From Bolinopsis microptera (taxonomy: Eukaryota; Ctenophora; Tentaculata; Lobata; Bolinopsidae), in NCBI RefSeq assembly GCF_026151205.1, contig NC_087082.1, positions 10,796,901-10,860,900 of the forward strand: a DNA stretch of 64,000 bases. Reading direction: 5' to 3'. Under the pieces are notes generated by a model. The model saw only the letters and a list, made by a program, of their open reading frames with translations. It had not been told where the DNA came from and did not search any database. Shown here piece after piece: positions 1-17,895 of this stretch. Each line of letters starts with the position of its first letter. Positions within the stretch are counted from its first letter, which is position 1. The position numbers were made by a program, and so were the translations under genes.

Positions 1-3000
1 CCTTAGCCCGGCAAAAGTTACCTTAGCCCGGCGAAAGAAGACTTTAGCCCGGCGAATAAAACTTTAGCCCGACGAATAAAGCTTTAGCCAGGCGAAAGAA
101 ACTTTAGTCCGGCAAATAAAACTTTAGCCCGGCGAATAAAGCTTTAGCCCGGCAAATAAAACTTTAGCCCGGCGAATAAAGCTTTAGCCCGACGAAAGAA
201 ACTTTAGTCCGGCGAAAGTTACCTTAGCCCGGCGAAAGAAGACTTAATCCCGGCGAAAGAAACTTTATTCCGGCAAAAGAAGCTTTAGCCCGGCGAAAGA
301 AGACTTTAGCCCGGCAAATAAAGCTTTAGCCCGGCGAATAAAGCTTTAGCCAGGCGAAAGAAGACTTTAGCCAGGCGAAAGAAGACTTTAGCCCGGCGAA
401 AGAAGACTTTAGCCAGGCAAATAAAGTTTCAGCCCGGCGAATAAAGCTTTGGTCCGGCGAAAGAAGACTTTAGCCCGGCAAATAAAGCTTTAGCCCGGCG
501 AATAAAGCTTTGGTCTGGCGAAAGAAGACTTTAGCCCGGCAAATAAAGCTTTAGCCCGGCGAATAAAGCTTTAGCCAGGCGAAAGAAGACTTAATCCCGG
601 CGAAAGAAACTTTATTCCGGCAAAAGAAGCTTTAGCCCGGCGAAAGAAGACTTTAGCCCGGCAAATAAAGCTTTAGCCCGGCGAATAAAGCTTTAGCCAG
701 GCGAAAGAAGACTTTAGCCCGGCGAAAGAAGACTTTAGCCAGGCAAATAAAGCTTCAGCCCGGCGAATAAAGCTTTATTCCGGCAAAAGAAGCTTTAGCC
801 CGGCGAAAGAAGACTTTAGCCAGGCAAATAAAGCTTCAGCCCGGCGAATAAAGCTTTAGCCAGGCGAAAGAAGACTTTAGCCCGGCGAAAGAATACTTTA
901 GAGTTTAGCCAGGCAAATAAAGCTTCAGCCCGGCGAATAAAGCTTTGGTCCGGCGAATAAAGCTTTAGCCAGGCGAAAGAAGACTTTAGCCCGGCAAATA
1001 AAGCTTCAGCCCGGCGAATAAAGCTTTAGCCAGGCAAAAGAAGACTTTAGCCCGGCGAAAGAAGACTTTAGCCAGGCAAATAAAGCTTCAGCCCGGCGAA
1101 TAAAGCTTTGGTCCGGTGAAAGAAGACTTTAGCCCGGCAAATAAAGCTTTAGCCCGGCGAATAAAGCTTTGGTCCGGCGAAAGAAGACTTTAGCCCGGCA
1201 AATAAAGCTTTAGCCCGGCGAATAAAGCTTTAGCCAGGCGAAAGAAGACTTAATCCCGGCGAAAGAAACTTTATTCCGGCAAAAGAAGCTTTAGCCCGGC
1301 GAAAGAAGACTTTAGCCCGGCAAATAAAGCTTTAGCCCGGCGAATAAAGCTTTAGCCAGGCGAAAGAAGACTTTAGCCCGGCGAAAGAAGACTTTAGCCA
1401 GGCAAATAAAGCTTCAGCCCGGCGAATAAAGCTTTATTCCGGCAAAAGAAGCTTTAGCCCGGCGAAAGAAGACTTTAGCCAGGCAAATAAAGCTTCAGCC
1501 CGGCGAATAAAGCTTTAGCCAGGCGAATAAAGCTTTAGCCAGGCGAAAGAAGACTTTAGCCCGGCGAAAGAAGACTTTAGCCAGGCAAATAAAGCTTCAG
1601 CCCGGCGAATAAAGCTTTAGCCAGGCGAAAGAAGACTTAATCCCGGCGAAAGAAACTTTATTCCGGCAAAAGAAGCTTTAGCCCGGCGAAAGAAGACTTT
1701 AGCCCGGCAAATAAAGCTTTAGCCCGGCAAATAAAACTTTAGCCCGGCGAATAAAGCTTTAGCCCGACGAAAGAAACTTTAGTCCGGCGAAAGTTACCTT
1801 AGCCCGGCGAAAGAAGACTTAATCCCGGCGAAAGAAACTTTATTCCGGCAAAAGAAGCTTTAGCCCGGCGAAAGAAGACTTTAGCCCGGCAAATAAAGCT
1901 TTAGCCCGGCGAATAAAGCTTTAGCCAGGCGAAAGAAGACTTTAGCCCGGCGAAAGAAGACTTTAGCCAGGCAAATAAAGCTTCAGCCCGGCGAATAAAG
2001 CTTTGGTCCGGCGAAAGAAGACTTTAGCCCGGCAAATAAAGCTTTAGCCCGGCGAATAAAGCTTTGGTCCGGCGAAAGAAGACTTTAGCCCGGCAAATAA
2101 AGCTTTAGCCCGGCGAATAAAGCTTTAGCCAGGCGAAAGAAGACTTAATCCCGGCGAAAGAAACTTTATTCCGGCAAAAGAAGCTTTAGCCCGGCGAAAG
2201 AAGACTTTAGCCCGGCAAATAAAGCTTTAGCCCGGCGAATAAAGCTTTAGCCAGGCGAAAGAAGACTTTAGCCCGGCGAAAGAAGACTTTAGCCAGGCAA
2301 ATAAAGCTTCAGCCCGGCGAATAAAGCTTTATTCCGGCAAAAGAAGCTTTAGCCCGGCGAAAGAAGACTTTAGCCAGGCAAATAAAGCTTCAGCCCGGCG
2401 AATAAAGCTTTAGCCAGGCGAAAGAAGACTTTAGCCCGGCGAAAGAATACTTTAGAGTTTAGCCAGGCAAATAAAGCTTCAGCCCGGCGAATAAAGCTTT
2501 GGTCCGGCGAATAAAGCTTTAGCCAGGCGAAAGAAGACTTTAGCCCGGCAAATAAAGCTTCAGCCCGGCGAATAAAGCTTTAGCCAGGCGAAAGAAGACT
2601 TTAGCCCGGCGAAAGAAGACTTTAGCCAGGCAAATAAAGCTTCAGCCCGGCGAATAAAGCTTTGGTCCGGCGAAAGAAGACTTTAGCCCGGCAAATAAAG
2701 CTTTAGCCCGGCGAATAAAGCTTTGGTCCGGCGAAAGAAGACTTTAGCCCGGCAAATAAAGCTTTAGCCCGGCGAATAAAGCTTTAGCCAGGCGAAAGAA
2801 GACTTAATCCCGGCGAAAGAAACTTTATTCCGGCAAAAGAAGCTTTAGCCCGGCGAAAGAAGACTTTAGCCCGGCAAATAAAGCTTTAGCCCGGCGAATA
2901 AAGCTTTAGCCAGGCGAAAGAAGACTTTAGCCCGGCGAAAGAAGACTTTAGCCAGGCAAATAAAGCTTCAGCCCGGCGAATAAAGCTTTATTCCGGCAAA

Positions 3001-3905
3001 AGAAGCTTTAGCCCGGCGAAAGAAGACTTTAGCCAGGCAAATAAAGCTTCAGCCCGGCGAATAAAGCTTTAGCCAGGCGAAAGAAGACTTTAGCCCGGCG
3101 AAAGAATACTTTAGAGTTTAGCCAGGCAAATAAAGCTTCAGCCCGGCGAATAAAGCTTTGGTCCGGCGAAAGAAGACTTTAGCCAGGCAAATAAAGCTTT
3201 AGCCCGGCGAATAAAGCTTTAGCCAGGCGAAAGAAGACTTTAGCCCGGCGAAAGAAGACTTTAGCCAGGCAAATAAAGCTTCAGCCCGGCGAATAAAGCT
3301 TTGGTCCGGCAAAAGAAGCTTTAGCCCGGCGAAAGAAGACTTTAGCCCGGCAAATAAAGCTTTAGCCCGGCAAATAAAACTTTAGCCCGGCGAAAGAAGA
3401 CTTTAGCCCGGCGAAAGAAGACTTTAGCCAGGCAAATAAAGCTTCAGCCCGGCGAATAAAGCTTTGGTCCGGCAAAAGAAGCTTTAGCCAGGCGAAAGAA
3501 GACTTTAGCCCGGCAAATAAAGCTTTGGTCCGGCAAAAGAAGCTTTAGCCCGGCGAAAGAAGACTTTAGCCAGGCAAATAAAGCTTCAGCCCGGCGAATA
3601 AAGCTTTGGTCCGGCAAAAGAAGCTTTAGCCCGGCGAAAGAAGACTTTAGCCCGGCAAATAAAGCTTTAGCCCGGCGAATAAAGCTTTGGTCCGGCGAAA
3701 GAAGACTTAAGCCAGGCAAATAAAGCTTCAGCCCGGCGAATAAAGCTTTGGTCCGGCAAAAGAAGCTTTAGCCCGGCGAAAGAAGACTTTAGCCCGGCAA
3801 ATAAAGCTTTAGCCCGGCGAATAAAGCTTTAGCCAGGCGAAAGAAGACTTTAGCCCGGCGAAAGTTACCTTAGCCCGGCGAAATAAGCTTTAGCCCAGCG
3901 AATGC
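1..3905. repeat. Satellite array of ~20-22 bp units with higher-order structure
   Basis: The whole stretch is built from variants of a 20-21 bp unit such as ctttagcccggcgaataaag and ctttagcccggcgaaagaag. Variant units recur in fixed order. The rare variant gaatactttagagtttagcc is at 891, 2445 and 3104, and the gacttaatcccgg variant is at 241, 588, 1247, 1634, 1816, 2142 and 2801. The spacings 588-1247, 2142-2801 and 2445-3104 are all 659 bp; 588-2142, 1247-2801 and 891-2445 are all 1,554 bp. This shows two nested higher-order periods, so the array grew by amplification of large blocks. AAGCTT is present in most units. It is open at the left edge of the window. The open frames in it are by-products of the repeat and are not genes. 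Confidence 0.97.
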
Positions 3906-4485
3906 CAAAAGTAACAATGTTTAATTATTGGTTACCAATGGTACCATTGGCATTATATAACATTTCTAGGTGACAAATGGCATATCTTCAATCAGTCGAT
4001 AGCTAGAGGTACAATGGTGGACTGAATCCAAGTTAGCTCCCTAACAGCTAGTATTAGTAAGCGTTACCTGGAGTAAAACCAGTACAAAAGTCAGTTACCT
4101 GGAGTAAAGCCAGTACATGAGGAGCAGAATAAGGATGGAGGCACTGGATGTACGGCAGCAGGTATGTACCACCAAATTCCACCATGCTTGTGCTGATCTC
4201 ATACGGGGCATAGGCACATCCGTGAACTCCGTGCTCGTGCTGCAATTAGTTAATTAGTTAATTAATCAATCAATTAATTAATTTTTCAATTGTTTTCTGA
4301 TTGTTTATTAATATTTTAGATAAAGATTCGGCTGAAATCAACGGCTCAATAGTTTGTTATCAGTAAACAGTAAACATGTTTTGAAGCTGAATCACAGTAC
4401 AATGAAAGAGCAACGCAGTACGAAACTAACCACCCGTAATAATAAGGTCCCTTACAGTAAACCACCCTAATAATAAGGTTCCTGA

Positions 4486-4541
4486 AACCCCCCCCCCCCC
4501 CCCTTCGCACCCAGTGATTACGTATTATGCGAACGACCACT
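4486..4541. repeat. MITE end fragment (related to 7192-7330)
   Basis: A C-run is followed by gtgattacgtattatgcg and gaacgaccactaa. This closely resembles the right end of the complete element at 7192-7330 (C-rich stretch, then tgattacgtaatatgtgaac and gacccctta). Only this end is clear here. Confidence 0.5.
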
Positions 4542-5808
4542 AACATGCTTATTGCTAAGTGCTTACCTCATGGACGTTTTAATTGACCAACTTTCATCGA
4601 CTAATCAGGAGATATCGTCTACTTCCCTTCTACATCATACATTCGCCTGTAGTAAATATTATCGTGAGACACTGAACTTAGTTTCTGTGAAACTGACTTT
4701 TCAATCAGAATACTGATACTTGGTATTGTCTTTACAAATGTTCCAGGAATTACTAAACTCTGAATTTATGAACGCTATACTTAAGTTCAGAAAACCGGGA
4801 ACTTCCATCGTTCGTTCGGTTAAGTTGAATACAGCGTATCACTGCAAGGTTTATAATCCATATTTGGATTTAACTTTATCAGTAAATCAGTTAAGTTTAT
4901 TAGTAAATCAGTTAAGCATCCTAGCTATACAAAATATCTCATATCATACAAAATTAAAAACAACAATAATTATAATCAAAACTATACAATCCGACGAAAG
5001 CTCCCTTGATTACATAGTTTTGACTCTTGAATAGTGTCACGTGAATGATAAGATGCCCGGTATGCAACAAAAGGAAATCATAAAATTCCATTCAACATTA
5101 TACTAACAGCTAAAAATAAACAATGAGATTAACAGAATGTTATTACCAAAACTGTGCCAAACCATGAGACGAAATCTTAAAATTGAGTACTCGAAAATCC
5201 TGCACAGTGGGACAACAAAACACTTAAACTACAGGCTGAATCATTGCATTTGTCGTCTACGAAGTTTGCTCAACTGGTTCTTTAATCGCCCTAAAAACGA
5301 AATCAGGACAAGATCACGCGGAAACCAGAAAAAGTTCAAATAAAAAGACCGTCCAGCGGCTGCAAATTGCAAATTCTAAATTAACACTCTCTGATTACGA
5401 AATAATGGTTGAATATTTCATTTTCACTATCCAATACATATTCAACTGCGAGCATCACTTCATTTAAACTTGATTTCCCGTAATTTTTCCCTACACAAAG
5501 TTCGACAATTTAATCACACATTTTAAAATTCAACCTACAGGCTACAACCTGATAACTCGCACCTAAATTCACACGGATCAAAATGAAGATCAGGTCGCTC
5601 AATCAGCACTAAAACGACCATACCTTCCCTACTAAGAATATGGCTAGTTAACAGTTTGCAAGATCACTCAGTGCACCGATTTTGGATTGGCGGTTCTTTA
5701 GAAATGTTCAATACGTTCAGCCGATCAAAATGCACATAAAAATCAATCCAATCATAACCGGACCACTTTTAATCGATTTTACGGTCAAAAATACGTTTAG
5801 TGACTAGT

Positions 5809-5913
5809 GAGGGCTATATGTTCAAAGTTCCTAGCGTTTCAAGTGGTAATACCGTGAAGCAGCTTCACGGTATTACCACTTGAAACGCTAGGAACTTTGA
5901 ACATATAGCCCTC
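5809..5913. repeat. Near-perfect hairpin, 52 bp arms, 1 nt loop
   Basis: Bases 5809-5860 are the exact reverse complement of 5862-5913, with a single A at 5861 between them. There is almost no spacer, so this could extrude as a cruciform or be transcribed as a long perfect hairpin. It lies about 110 bp past the ATG5 stop codon. It may be a foldback MITE, a recent inverted duplication, or a small-RNA precursor; nothing in the sequence decides between these. Confidence 0.9.
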
Positions 5914-6025
5914 GCTGAAGCCCTCTATTTTCATTACCAGAGCATTATTGGCTGACTGTAATGGAAATTTCAGAAAAACCGCCAATTCTAAATCGTTCCA
6001 CTAAATAACCCCTATTATATAAGAG

Positions 6026-12231
<6,206 letters not shown>

Positions 12232-12578
12232 CTGCTGTCAAGGTGCGAAAAGTGGTTAAACTTACTCTTATCACAAAGTCATGTGAAAATTATCGCAAAT
12301 TACCAATCTACACCAACGCTATAACGTAGAGTAACTCACAAAGTAAAAAACCGGTTCGATAAAAGAACTGGAGCTAACAAGATTAAAACGCAATGAATAT
12401 TATAAAATAATAAATTAATTTCATAAAGTAATCAAATAACTTCTGTTGGCTGTTTTAGGTCACCGTTTAAAACAGTTCAATCCGCTCGACTTTCTTTACA
12501 TTATCACTATCCTCTCACACCTTCTATCTGAACCATATCACAAAGCAAAATTAATGCAGCGTTGAAAATACAACAGTC

Positions 12579-15334
12579 TCACACCCGACCCTCTCGGATT
12601 CGCCTCATTCTAGCGTCTATACGCTCCTGCAAGATATCATCGTGATCATCGTCGTTAAAAACAGGTAATGTTCCGTCGTCTTTACGGATCTGTTTCAGAA
12701 TTTTGGACGCTTTCTCCAGATTCCTGAAAACATTTTATTAGCACGCACAGTAAACGAAATTACGATTGGTATGCATTGCAGTATCAGGGCGGAGAGCCAT
12801 GAGAGCTAGAGACATCACAAGTCTCGAGGGAAGTCTCTAAAAAGTGTAGTTCATCAGATGAGAGCTGGACTGGAACACTATCACATGATCAAAAAAGAGA
12901 AATCACAAAAACAATCAGTGAGATTGCTAGGAAAAAGTACCTGAAGTAAAGGTGCTCCCGTCCAATCATGTAGCCCCTCAGATCGGGGTCCAGGTACTTG
13001 TGGACCAGTTCTACAGGAGGTAGCACCACCTCCCCTGATGGGTCTCTCCCTTCCTTCATCTCCGCTAGCTGCCCTGCACTGTACCATCTGAAACGTTTTG
13101 AGTTTACTTTAAAATTTACAAAGTATTCAATCTATTTATTATTATTATTTATTTTATGAGGTATTTAATTACTTAAAACTATGATCGAGCCCCAGGCGTA
13201 ATTAAATACTTCTCAAATCTATTTATCCCACGACCAGCTAGAGTAGGGGTTACTTCGTTAAACAAATTCATGAGAATTTAGCCTAAGCTAAACAACCCCC
13301 TGCCGCAATCTGGTTTTGTAGTTTTGGAATGGTCAAATCCGTGCTTACTTCAAAACTGGAAATTTCGTTAACAATTTGGTTCAAAAGAGATTGTTTTTGT
13401 TTCACAAATTAACATGGTAATGATCGAGGGGTAGCGGGTTCGAGACCCACTGGATAATAAATTTAAAGCTTTCAATTTGAGTGCTTCCTAATTTAAAATT
13501 ACTAGTCATTAAAAAAGTATGTTATTATGATTATGAATTATGATGATATAATATAGAAGCTAAACTCACTCTACAGTCGGCCAGCTAGAGTAGGGGCTAC
13601 TTCGTTACCCCCAATATTTGGAATTCGTTCTCATAACAACAAAAAACCCCTACCGCCATTTGACCCATATTATTTTACATATTTTGCATATATTTAAAAT
13701 CTCAAAATCTTTTTAATCTGAAAAGTTGCCAAAAACATATGAATAGTGGATGGAATAACGAATCAACGTCTAAGTGATCGAAGGGTAGCGGGTTCAAGGC
13801 CCACTCGTGTTGCGATGAATGTTTTCGGAACCTACCTTGTTAAAACGGTACCTCCGTTCCTCTCAATAGCATCAATTGTTCTCTCGCATGCCATTGATAC
13901 CTCAATGTTCACCTTAGCTTCAAACATACTAATACCCTGTAAAATTATGGGTTAGCAGTTATAAGTTAAAACACCAAATTGAGAAAATTAAGGGTGATTA
14001 TTTAAAATCATGATGACCAGATGAAGCCATGTCAGCTTACTGATACATAAAATGACAACAGCCACATTCCAAAGTTTTTTCGCTTCCCACATTAGTTGAC
14101 AGTAGACTGTGTTGCATGTGGGTTTCAATCCATAATAAAGGCTGCGCGCGCGGTCGGTAATGTATGACGAAGTGCGCGCGAATACGCCTTTAATTTTGAC
14201 GTTATAAAGTCATCGCGCGTAACAAACACTGTTCAATTAAGTTACCCAATTTTTGAGAAAATCAACCTCATTCCAATTATTATTGTTCCGCGGAATAAAT
14301 AGGAACGGACAGCTGGATTCTACCCTAAATGCCCGCTAACAACAACTTAACAGAACCGATTGCGAGCCCTACATAAATGTCCATGTTTTCTTTTTAGTAT
14401 TATTGGGTTAATGGTAAATTTGTGAAAAATTTAACATTAACATAGGAGTTCAAGCGTAGCCATAAAATGCTTTAGGAAAATATGAATAGAATGTTGCTGG
14501 AATCCAGGTGGAAACAAAAAACAATTCCAAACTTGCCTGAATATCCAGAGTAATTCCTGAGTAGTCATCTGACATTTTGATAATCTCTTGCGACACCAAG
14601 TCAAACATGGTGATCTTATCCGGATTAAGAATTCCTCTGTCAATCTTGTATTGTAGTTTACCAAGGCTAAGCTTGGAAAAGTGTATCCCCGAACTGAAAA
14701 GGAGTCCTATTTAATCGTGATGCAAATTAACAGTTAAGGGATCACCTTCACTTCACCATCTTCAGAGATTTCTAGGATACATTTCGAGAATGGAAAAAAT
14801 CAGCAAACAAACAAGATAAGATATATTCTTGCCACAATTGCGGACTGAATTCATAACGGACCGAGCCCGCTGATCGAATAACAGAGCACTTACTTTTTAT
14901 TCTCGTGTTCAGGAACCCAGAGGTACCATGGCGGGTTCATACCGTCATCACCTAGTTCTCTTGCGTAGTAGTTGTGGGCACCGTGCCAAGCACACTTACC
15001 TCTTCTACCATACCACACCGGTCTCTGGTGAGGTGGAGTATCGTTAGTTGGTGGGTATTAGAGGTCAAATTATAACTTATGTCTACATTTTTTAGAATAT
15101 TCTAAAATCGATTTCTTGTAGTTTTATCCCCTTGCTTAGCAAGATTCATTTTGGGTTTCCAAAGCCTGGTGCCATTATAAATAACAAAACATCATTTAAT
15201 CAAGCTATTAATGAATGCCAACAAACCTTGGGTTCCTCCACAAGGGGGTGGATGTTGTGTACTGTAACTCTGGGAGCTTTAGCTACAAGTGCTATATTCT
15301 TCTCTACGTAGTTGTATAATCTTCCTTTACTCAT
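12579..15334 (-). CDS. MRPL15: Mitochondrial large-subunit ribosomal protein uL15m
   Basis: A structural protein of the mitochondrial 39S ribosomal subunit. Six exons join in phase: 15334-15227, 15024-14894, 14693-14537, 13936-13836, 13087-12941 and 12723-12579, giving 262 aa (human about 296). Recognisable parts in order: RVTVHNIHP at the N-terminus, a basic WYGRRGKCAWHG segment with NPPWYLWVP, LSLGKLQYKIDRGILNPDKI, FEAKVNIEVSMACERTIDAI with RNGGTVL, VVLPPVELVHKYLDPDLRGY, and a short acidic/basic tail ending RIREGRV. The donor of intron 3 reads CAG|GCAAGT, a GC-AG intron; the others are GT-AG. The start chosen is the ATG at 15334. The first exon is short and no strong mitochondrial targeting peptide is obvious. 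Intron 4 holds two SINE-like repeats. The ATG5 start is only 347 bp downstream on the same strand. Confidence 0.92.
13231..13452. repeat. SINE-like repeat, copy A (MRPL15 intron 4)
   Basis: Begins ccagctagagtaggggttac and ends with a polymerase III B-box-like gggtagcgggttcgagaccc. Copy B at 13579-13807 shares both ends and a diverged middle, so this is a small dispersed element with a tRNA-like module. Confidence 0.6.
13579..13807. repeat. SINE-like repeat, copy B (MRPL15 intron 4)
   Basis: Begins ccagctagagtaggggctac and ends gggtagcgggttcaaggccc, matching copy A at both ends. It ends about 30 bp before the 3' border of MRPL15 exon 4. Confidence 0.6.
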
Positions 15335-15945
15335 ACCTTTGCGAACAGATGCTATTATTAAGAAGGGTCAATGTACAGTTATTTTGCATAGCGTTGTGTG
15401 AGGGCCGAGGGGAGACCTGAAGAAGTGATCCTTATTATATATATATACTGACCTTTAACAATGTACTTATTATAATCTTCATAAACATTTCCTCAAGGAA
15501 TGACAATAAAGCTACAATCTAAAAGAGATTCAAATGTAACACAATAAATAGTATACTCATACAGTATGTCATCAAATGATCAACCAAATATCTTAAAAGC
15601 AAAAGTTAATAAATTACACATTATATCATAAATTCATAATAATTAATACGGTTTTAAAATTAAAATTTTCAGTTAAAAAGCACATAATATCATAAATTCA
15701 TAAATTAAAGATCAAACGTATTTTTGGAATAGTTATTATTTTTGGAATAGTGACGGTTTTGATTAATTCACACTGTTGATCATTAGTTCCATTTAATGAA
15801 ACGCAGTCCTTGCTGACTGCTGAGTCAAATAGAAACAGCTTGTAATCTTTCTTGGAACAATCAATCTGGGTTTAATTCTAACATGATACATCAAAAGAAA
15901 TCAAGAGGTTTAGATTACGGTAGAGAATAAGAGCTAAACCTCAAG
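15335..15945. other. Spacer between MRPL15 and BTB-RRM gene A; start of duplicated block
   Basis: No gene is seen. From about 15467 the sequence matches 20466-21003 downstream of gene C (shared ataatcttcataaacatttc-type stretches and the same order of AT-rich segments). It is therefore the 3' flank carried along in the segmental duplication. Confidence 0.7.
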
Positions 15946-17895
15946 TCATCGATCTCTTCTCTTTATTACCAGTGCATGCCCATGAACATAATATTTCCTA
16001 TCGCAACTTGCTCTTAAAAGAGCTGAAGCCGATTCAGCATTTTTGTAAGTGAGAAAACCGTACGCATAGGGGGTACTTTGGAGAATTTGAAACCTTACCA
16101 TTCCTCCAAAACCACTAAAAAGTTGTTTTAATTCTCTCTCTTGAGCGGCCGGTGGAATATTACCAATGTAAAGGATTCGATCAGAATTATCATTTCTAGC
16201 AGAAGATTTAGGCTTGGATTCAGTCCAGGTTCCGTGAGGATTACATCTACTTTCAGTGATTAACTCGGACAGTTCAAGTTCCCTCCCATCTAGAGTAAAA
16301 CGTCTGTAGGATTCAAGAAGATTTTTAGCACAGGTTGAGTCCTCAAACGTCAAAATAACGTAAACTGCATCAATAATATTGACATCTTGTAAACCATCAA
16401 TGCAATCGAATAATTCTCTAAGACTATCTGTGGAAACAGAAGGAGGTATATTCGTGACTTTCACTTGTTTTGACTTGGATCCATACTGTGAGGATTGTAA
16501 TTCAAATCCATCATAGATAAAGACACGATCTGAATTTAGGAGTCTTTTTGCATAGCCAACACGCTCAAAAGTTAGAACCGCAAGATTTTCAGCATGGATG
16601 ATTGTAACATTTGATATTTTCCCAAAATTATAAAATGTTCTTCTGAGACCTCGGTTTGAGACAGTCGGAGGAAGATTTGAAATTTGAATACGATTAGAAG
16701 ATAATTTTTCACGTTTTGGACGATGTTGGAGACGGTCATTGTGAGAGGGAATAGGATCATCGCATGAGGCTGAACTGTCTTGGTCGGACCACCATGCTGC
16801 TTGCTCACTACTGTGGGACGGTTGTAAATGAACGAAATTACTGGAAACTGTTTCTTCCACAGAGCTATCAGCAAGAGGTAGTTCCTGCGTTGGATTATGG
16901 AGATTGTTTGGATTGATCTCTGATAATGAAAGAAGAGGGGCAGGTGACACAGCAATGTCTGGGTAGTGTATGTTATCTAAAACAGATGTGTCTTCAATAG
17001 AATCTCTTCTGGACATTACACCTTTGTTCAATATTTCCTCTTTAGCTTTCCGTAACACTGACAATTTAGTTGAACGAGTACATGATACTTCTTTTTTAAA
17101 GTAATCTTTTTGTATTTCCAGCAGAATCCTCAAATAGTGACGTGGTAATGACGTGTCATCTGACATCAGAGAAATGAAATTCGAAAAATCGTCCTCATCG
17201 GGGAAAAGTGCTCGAAAGTCAAACAGTGAGGGATTATTGTAAACAAAGTTCCTGTTATCGACAGAAAGAGCTACCCATTTCTTCATGATATTCCCGCCAC
17301 CATTTCCAGTACAATTCTCTATCATCTTAACAATATCAAATCCATAAATGTCAGCATCTATAAAATCTATCATCTTAATCCAGAACAATTCTGAACTATG
17401 AGCCAAGACAAGTTTATAAGCGAGATCTTTCAGAGCAGCATTTTCTTCTGGAGACAAACAGTTTGAGAGTTTAAATAACTGTATGATGTGTTTAAGAATA
17501 CCACCTGGAGTGTCTAGTAAAAAGAGTACATCTGCATTTCTCAACCATTTCATAATCAAGGAGACCAAGTCAGTCACCTGGTACCAACTAGCAAATTTCA
17601 GGATAACCTCCAAATTCTCGTAACTCAAGTTCAATGGAGCACCGTGCAGGTACCGTATACATTGGAGCAGAATCTCAGTATTATCTGGTTCTTCCATCAT
17701 TGGTATCATTTCTTCAAACATCAATGTTCCTTTGTCTTCTCGTATTTTTGATTCCAGAACATGGCTCTGCTCCGCGAGGGCTATTCCTGAACATACGATT
17801 CGCTTTTCACCAATACAAACGGTGACTTTGAAAGGAAAAGTTTCGTCCCCGAGGAATCTTGTTATATTTCTGTCAAGTTGTAATGTTTGTGTCAT
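15946..17895 (-). CDS. BTB domain plus three RRMs protein (gene A)
   Basis: A 649 aa single-exon protein. Residues about 10-115 look like a BTB/POZ fold (FKVTVCIGEKRIVCSGIAL, then a helical stretch ending ILKFASWYQVTDL). Residues 116-270 are helical and BACK-like, with GGNIMKKWVALSVDNRNF and LRILLEIQKDYFKKE. A Ser/Pro-rich linker spans 300-400. Three RNA-recognition motifs follow: 402-470 (IQISNLPP), 477-546 (VKVTNIPP, ILTF) and 573-645 (ILYIGNIPP, YGFLTY). A BTB domain for dimerisation or cullin-3 binding joined to RRMs is not an architecture I know, so the function is inferred only: perhaps an RNA-binding adaptor for ubiquitination or an oligomerising RNP protein. Genes B and C lie upstream on the same strand. 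The start is ATG 17895; an AG splice-like site lies 8 nt before it. Confidence 0.85.
   Translation of the reverse strand: MTQTLQLDRNITRFLGDETFPFKVTVCIGEKRIVCSGIALAEQSHVLESKIREDKGTLMFEEMIPMMEEPDNTEILLQCIRYLHGAPLNLSYENLEVILKFASWYQVTDLVSLIMKWLRNADVLFLLDTPGGILKHIIQLFKLSNCLSPEENAALKDLAYKLVLAHSSELFWIKMIDFIDADIYGFDIVKMIENCTGNGGGNIMKKWVALSVDNRNFVYNNPSLFDFRALFPDEDDFSNFISLMSDDTSLPRHYLRILLEIQKDYFKKEVSCTRSTKLSVLRKAKEEILNKGVMSRRDSIEDTSVLDNIHYPDIAVSPAPLLSLSEINPNNLHNPTQELPLADSSVEETVSSNFVHLQPSHSSEQAAWWSDQDSSASCDDPIPSHNDRLQHRPKREKLSSNRIQISNLPPTVSNRGLRRTFYNFGKISNVTIIHAENLAVLTFERVGYAKRLLNSDRVFIYDGFELQSSQYGSKSKQVKVTNIPPSVSTDSLRELFDCIDGLQDVNIIDAVYVILTFEDSTCAKNLLESYRRFTLDGRELELSELITESRCNPHGTWTESKPKSSARNDNSDRILYIGNIPPAAQERELKQLFSGFGGMVRFQILQSTPYAYGFLTYKNAESASALLRASCDRKYYVHGHALVIKRRDR

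Larger units (their letters stand above)
3906..6025. other. Intergenic region between satellite and ATG5 3' end
   Basis: No gene is supported here. The stretch contains a doubled 'tactggttttactccag'-like motif near 4070-4115, simple AT repeats near 4240-4290, a C-run plus mobile-element end near 4486-4541, and a 52 bp perfect hairpin at 5809-5913. Small open frames at 4720-5034 and 5137-5343 show no recognisable domain. Confidence 0.6.

Noticed and set aside
3444-3719. Open frame of 91 codons within the satellite
   Set aside because: It is a translation of the 20-21 bp repeat, and similar frames arise by chance in such arrays. There is no gene context.
1-3905. CRISPR-like look of short repeated units
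   Set aside because: The units are contiguous variants without unique spacers, and the genome is eukaryotic.
4054-4245. Minus-strand frame with a hydrophobic, plausible-looking peptide near the satellite edge
   Set aside because: There is no start in a clear context, no domain and no partner exon. A doubled ccaggtaac-like site looks like a donor but nothing joins it.
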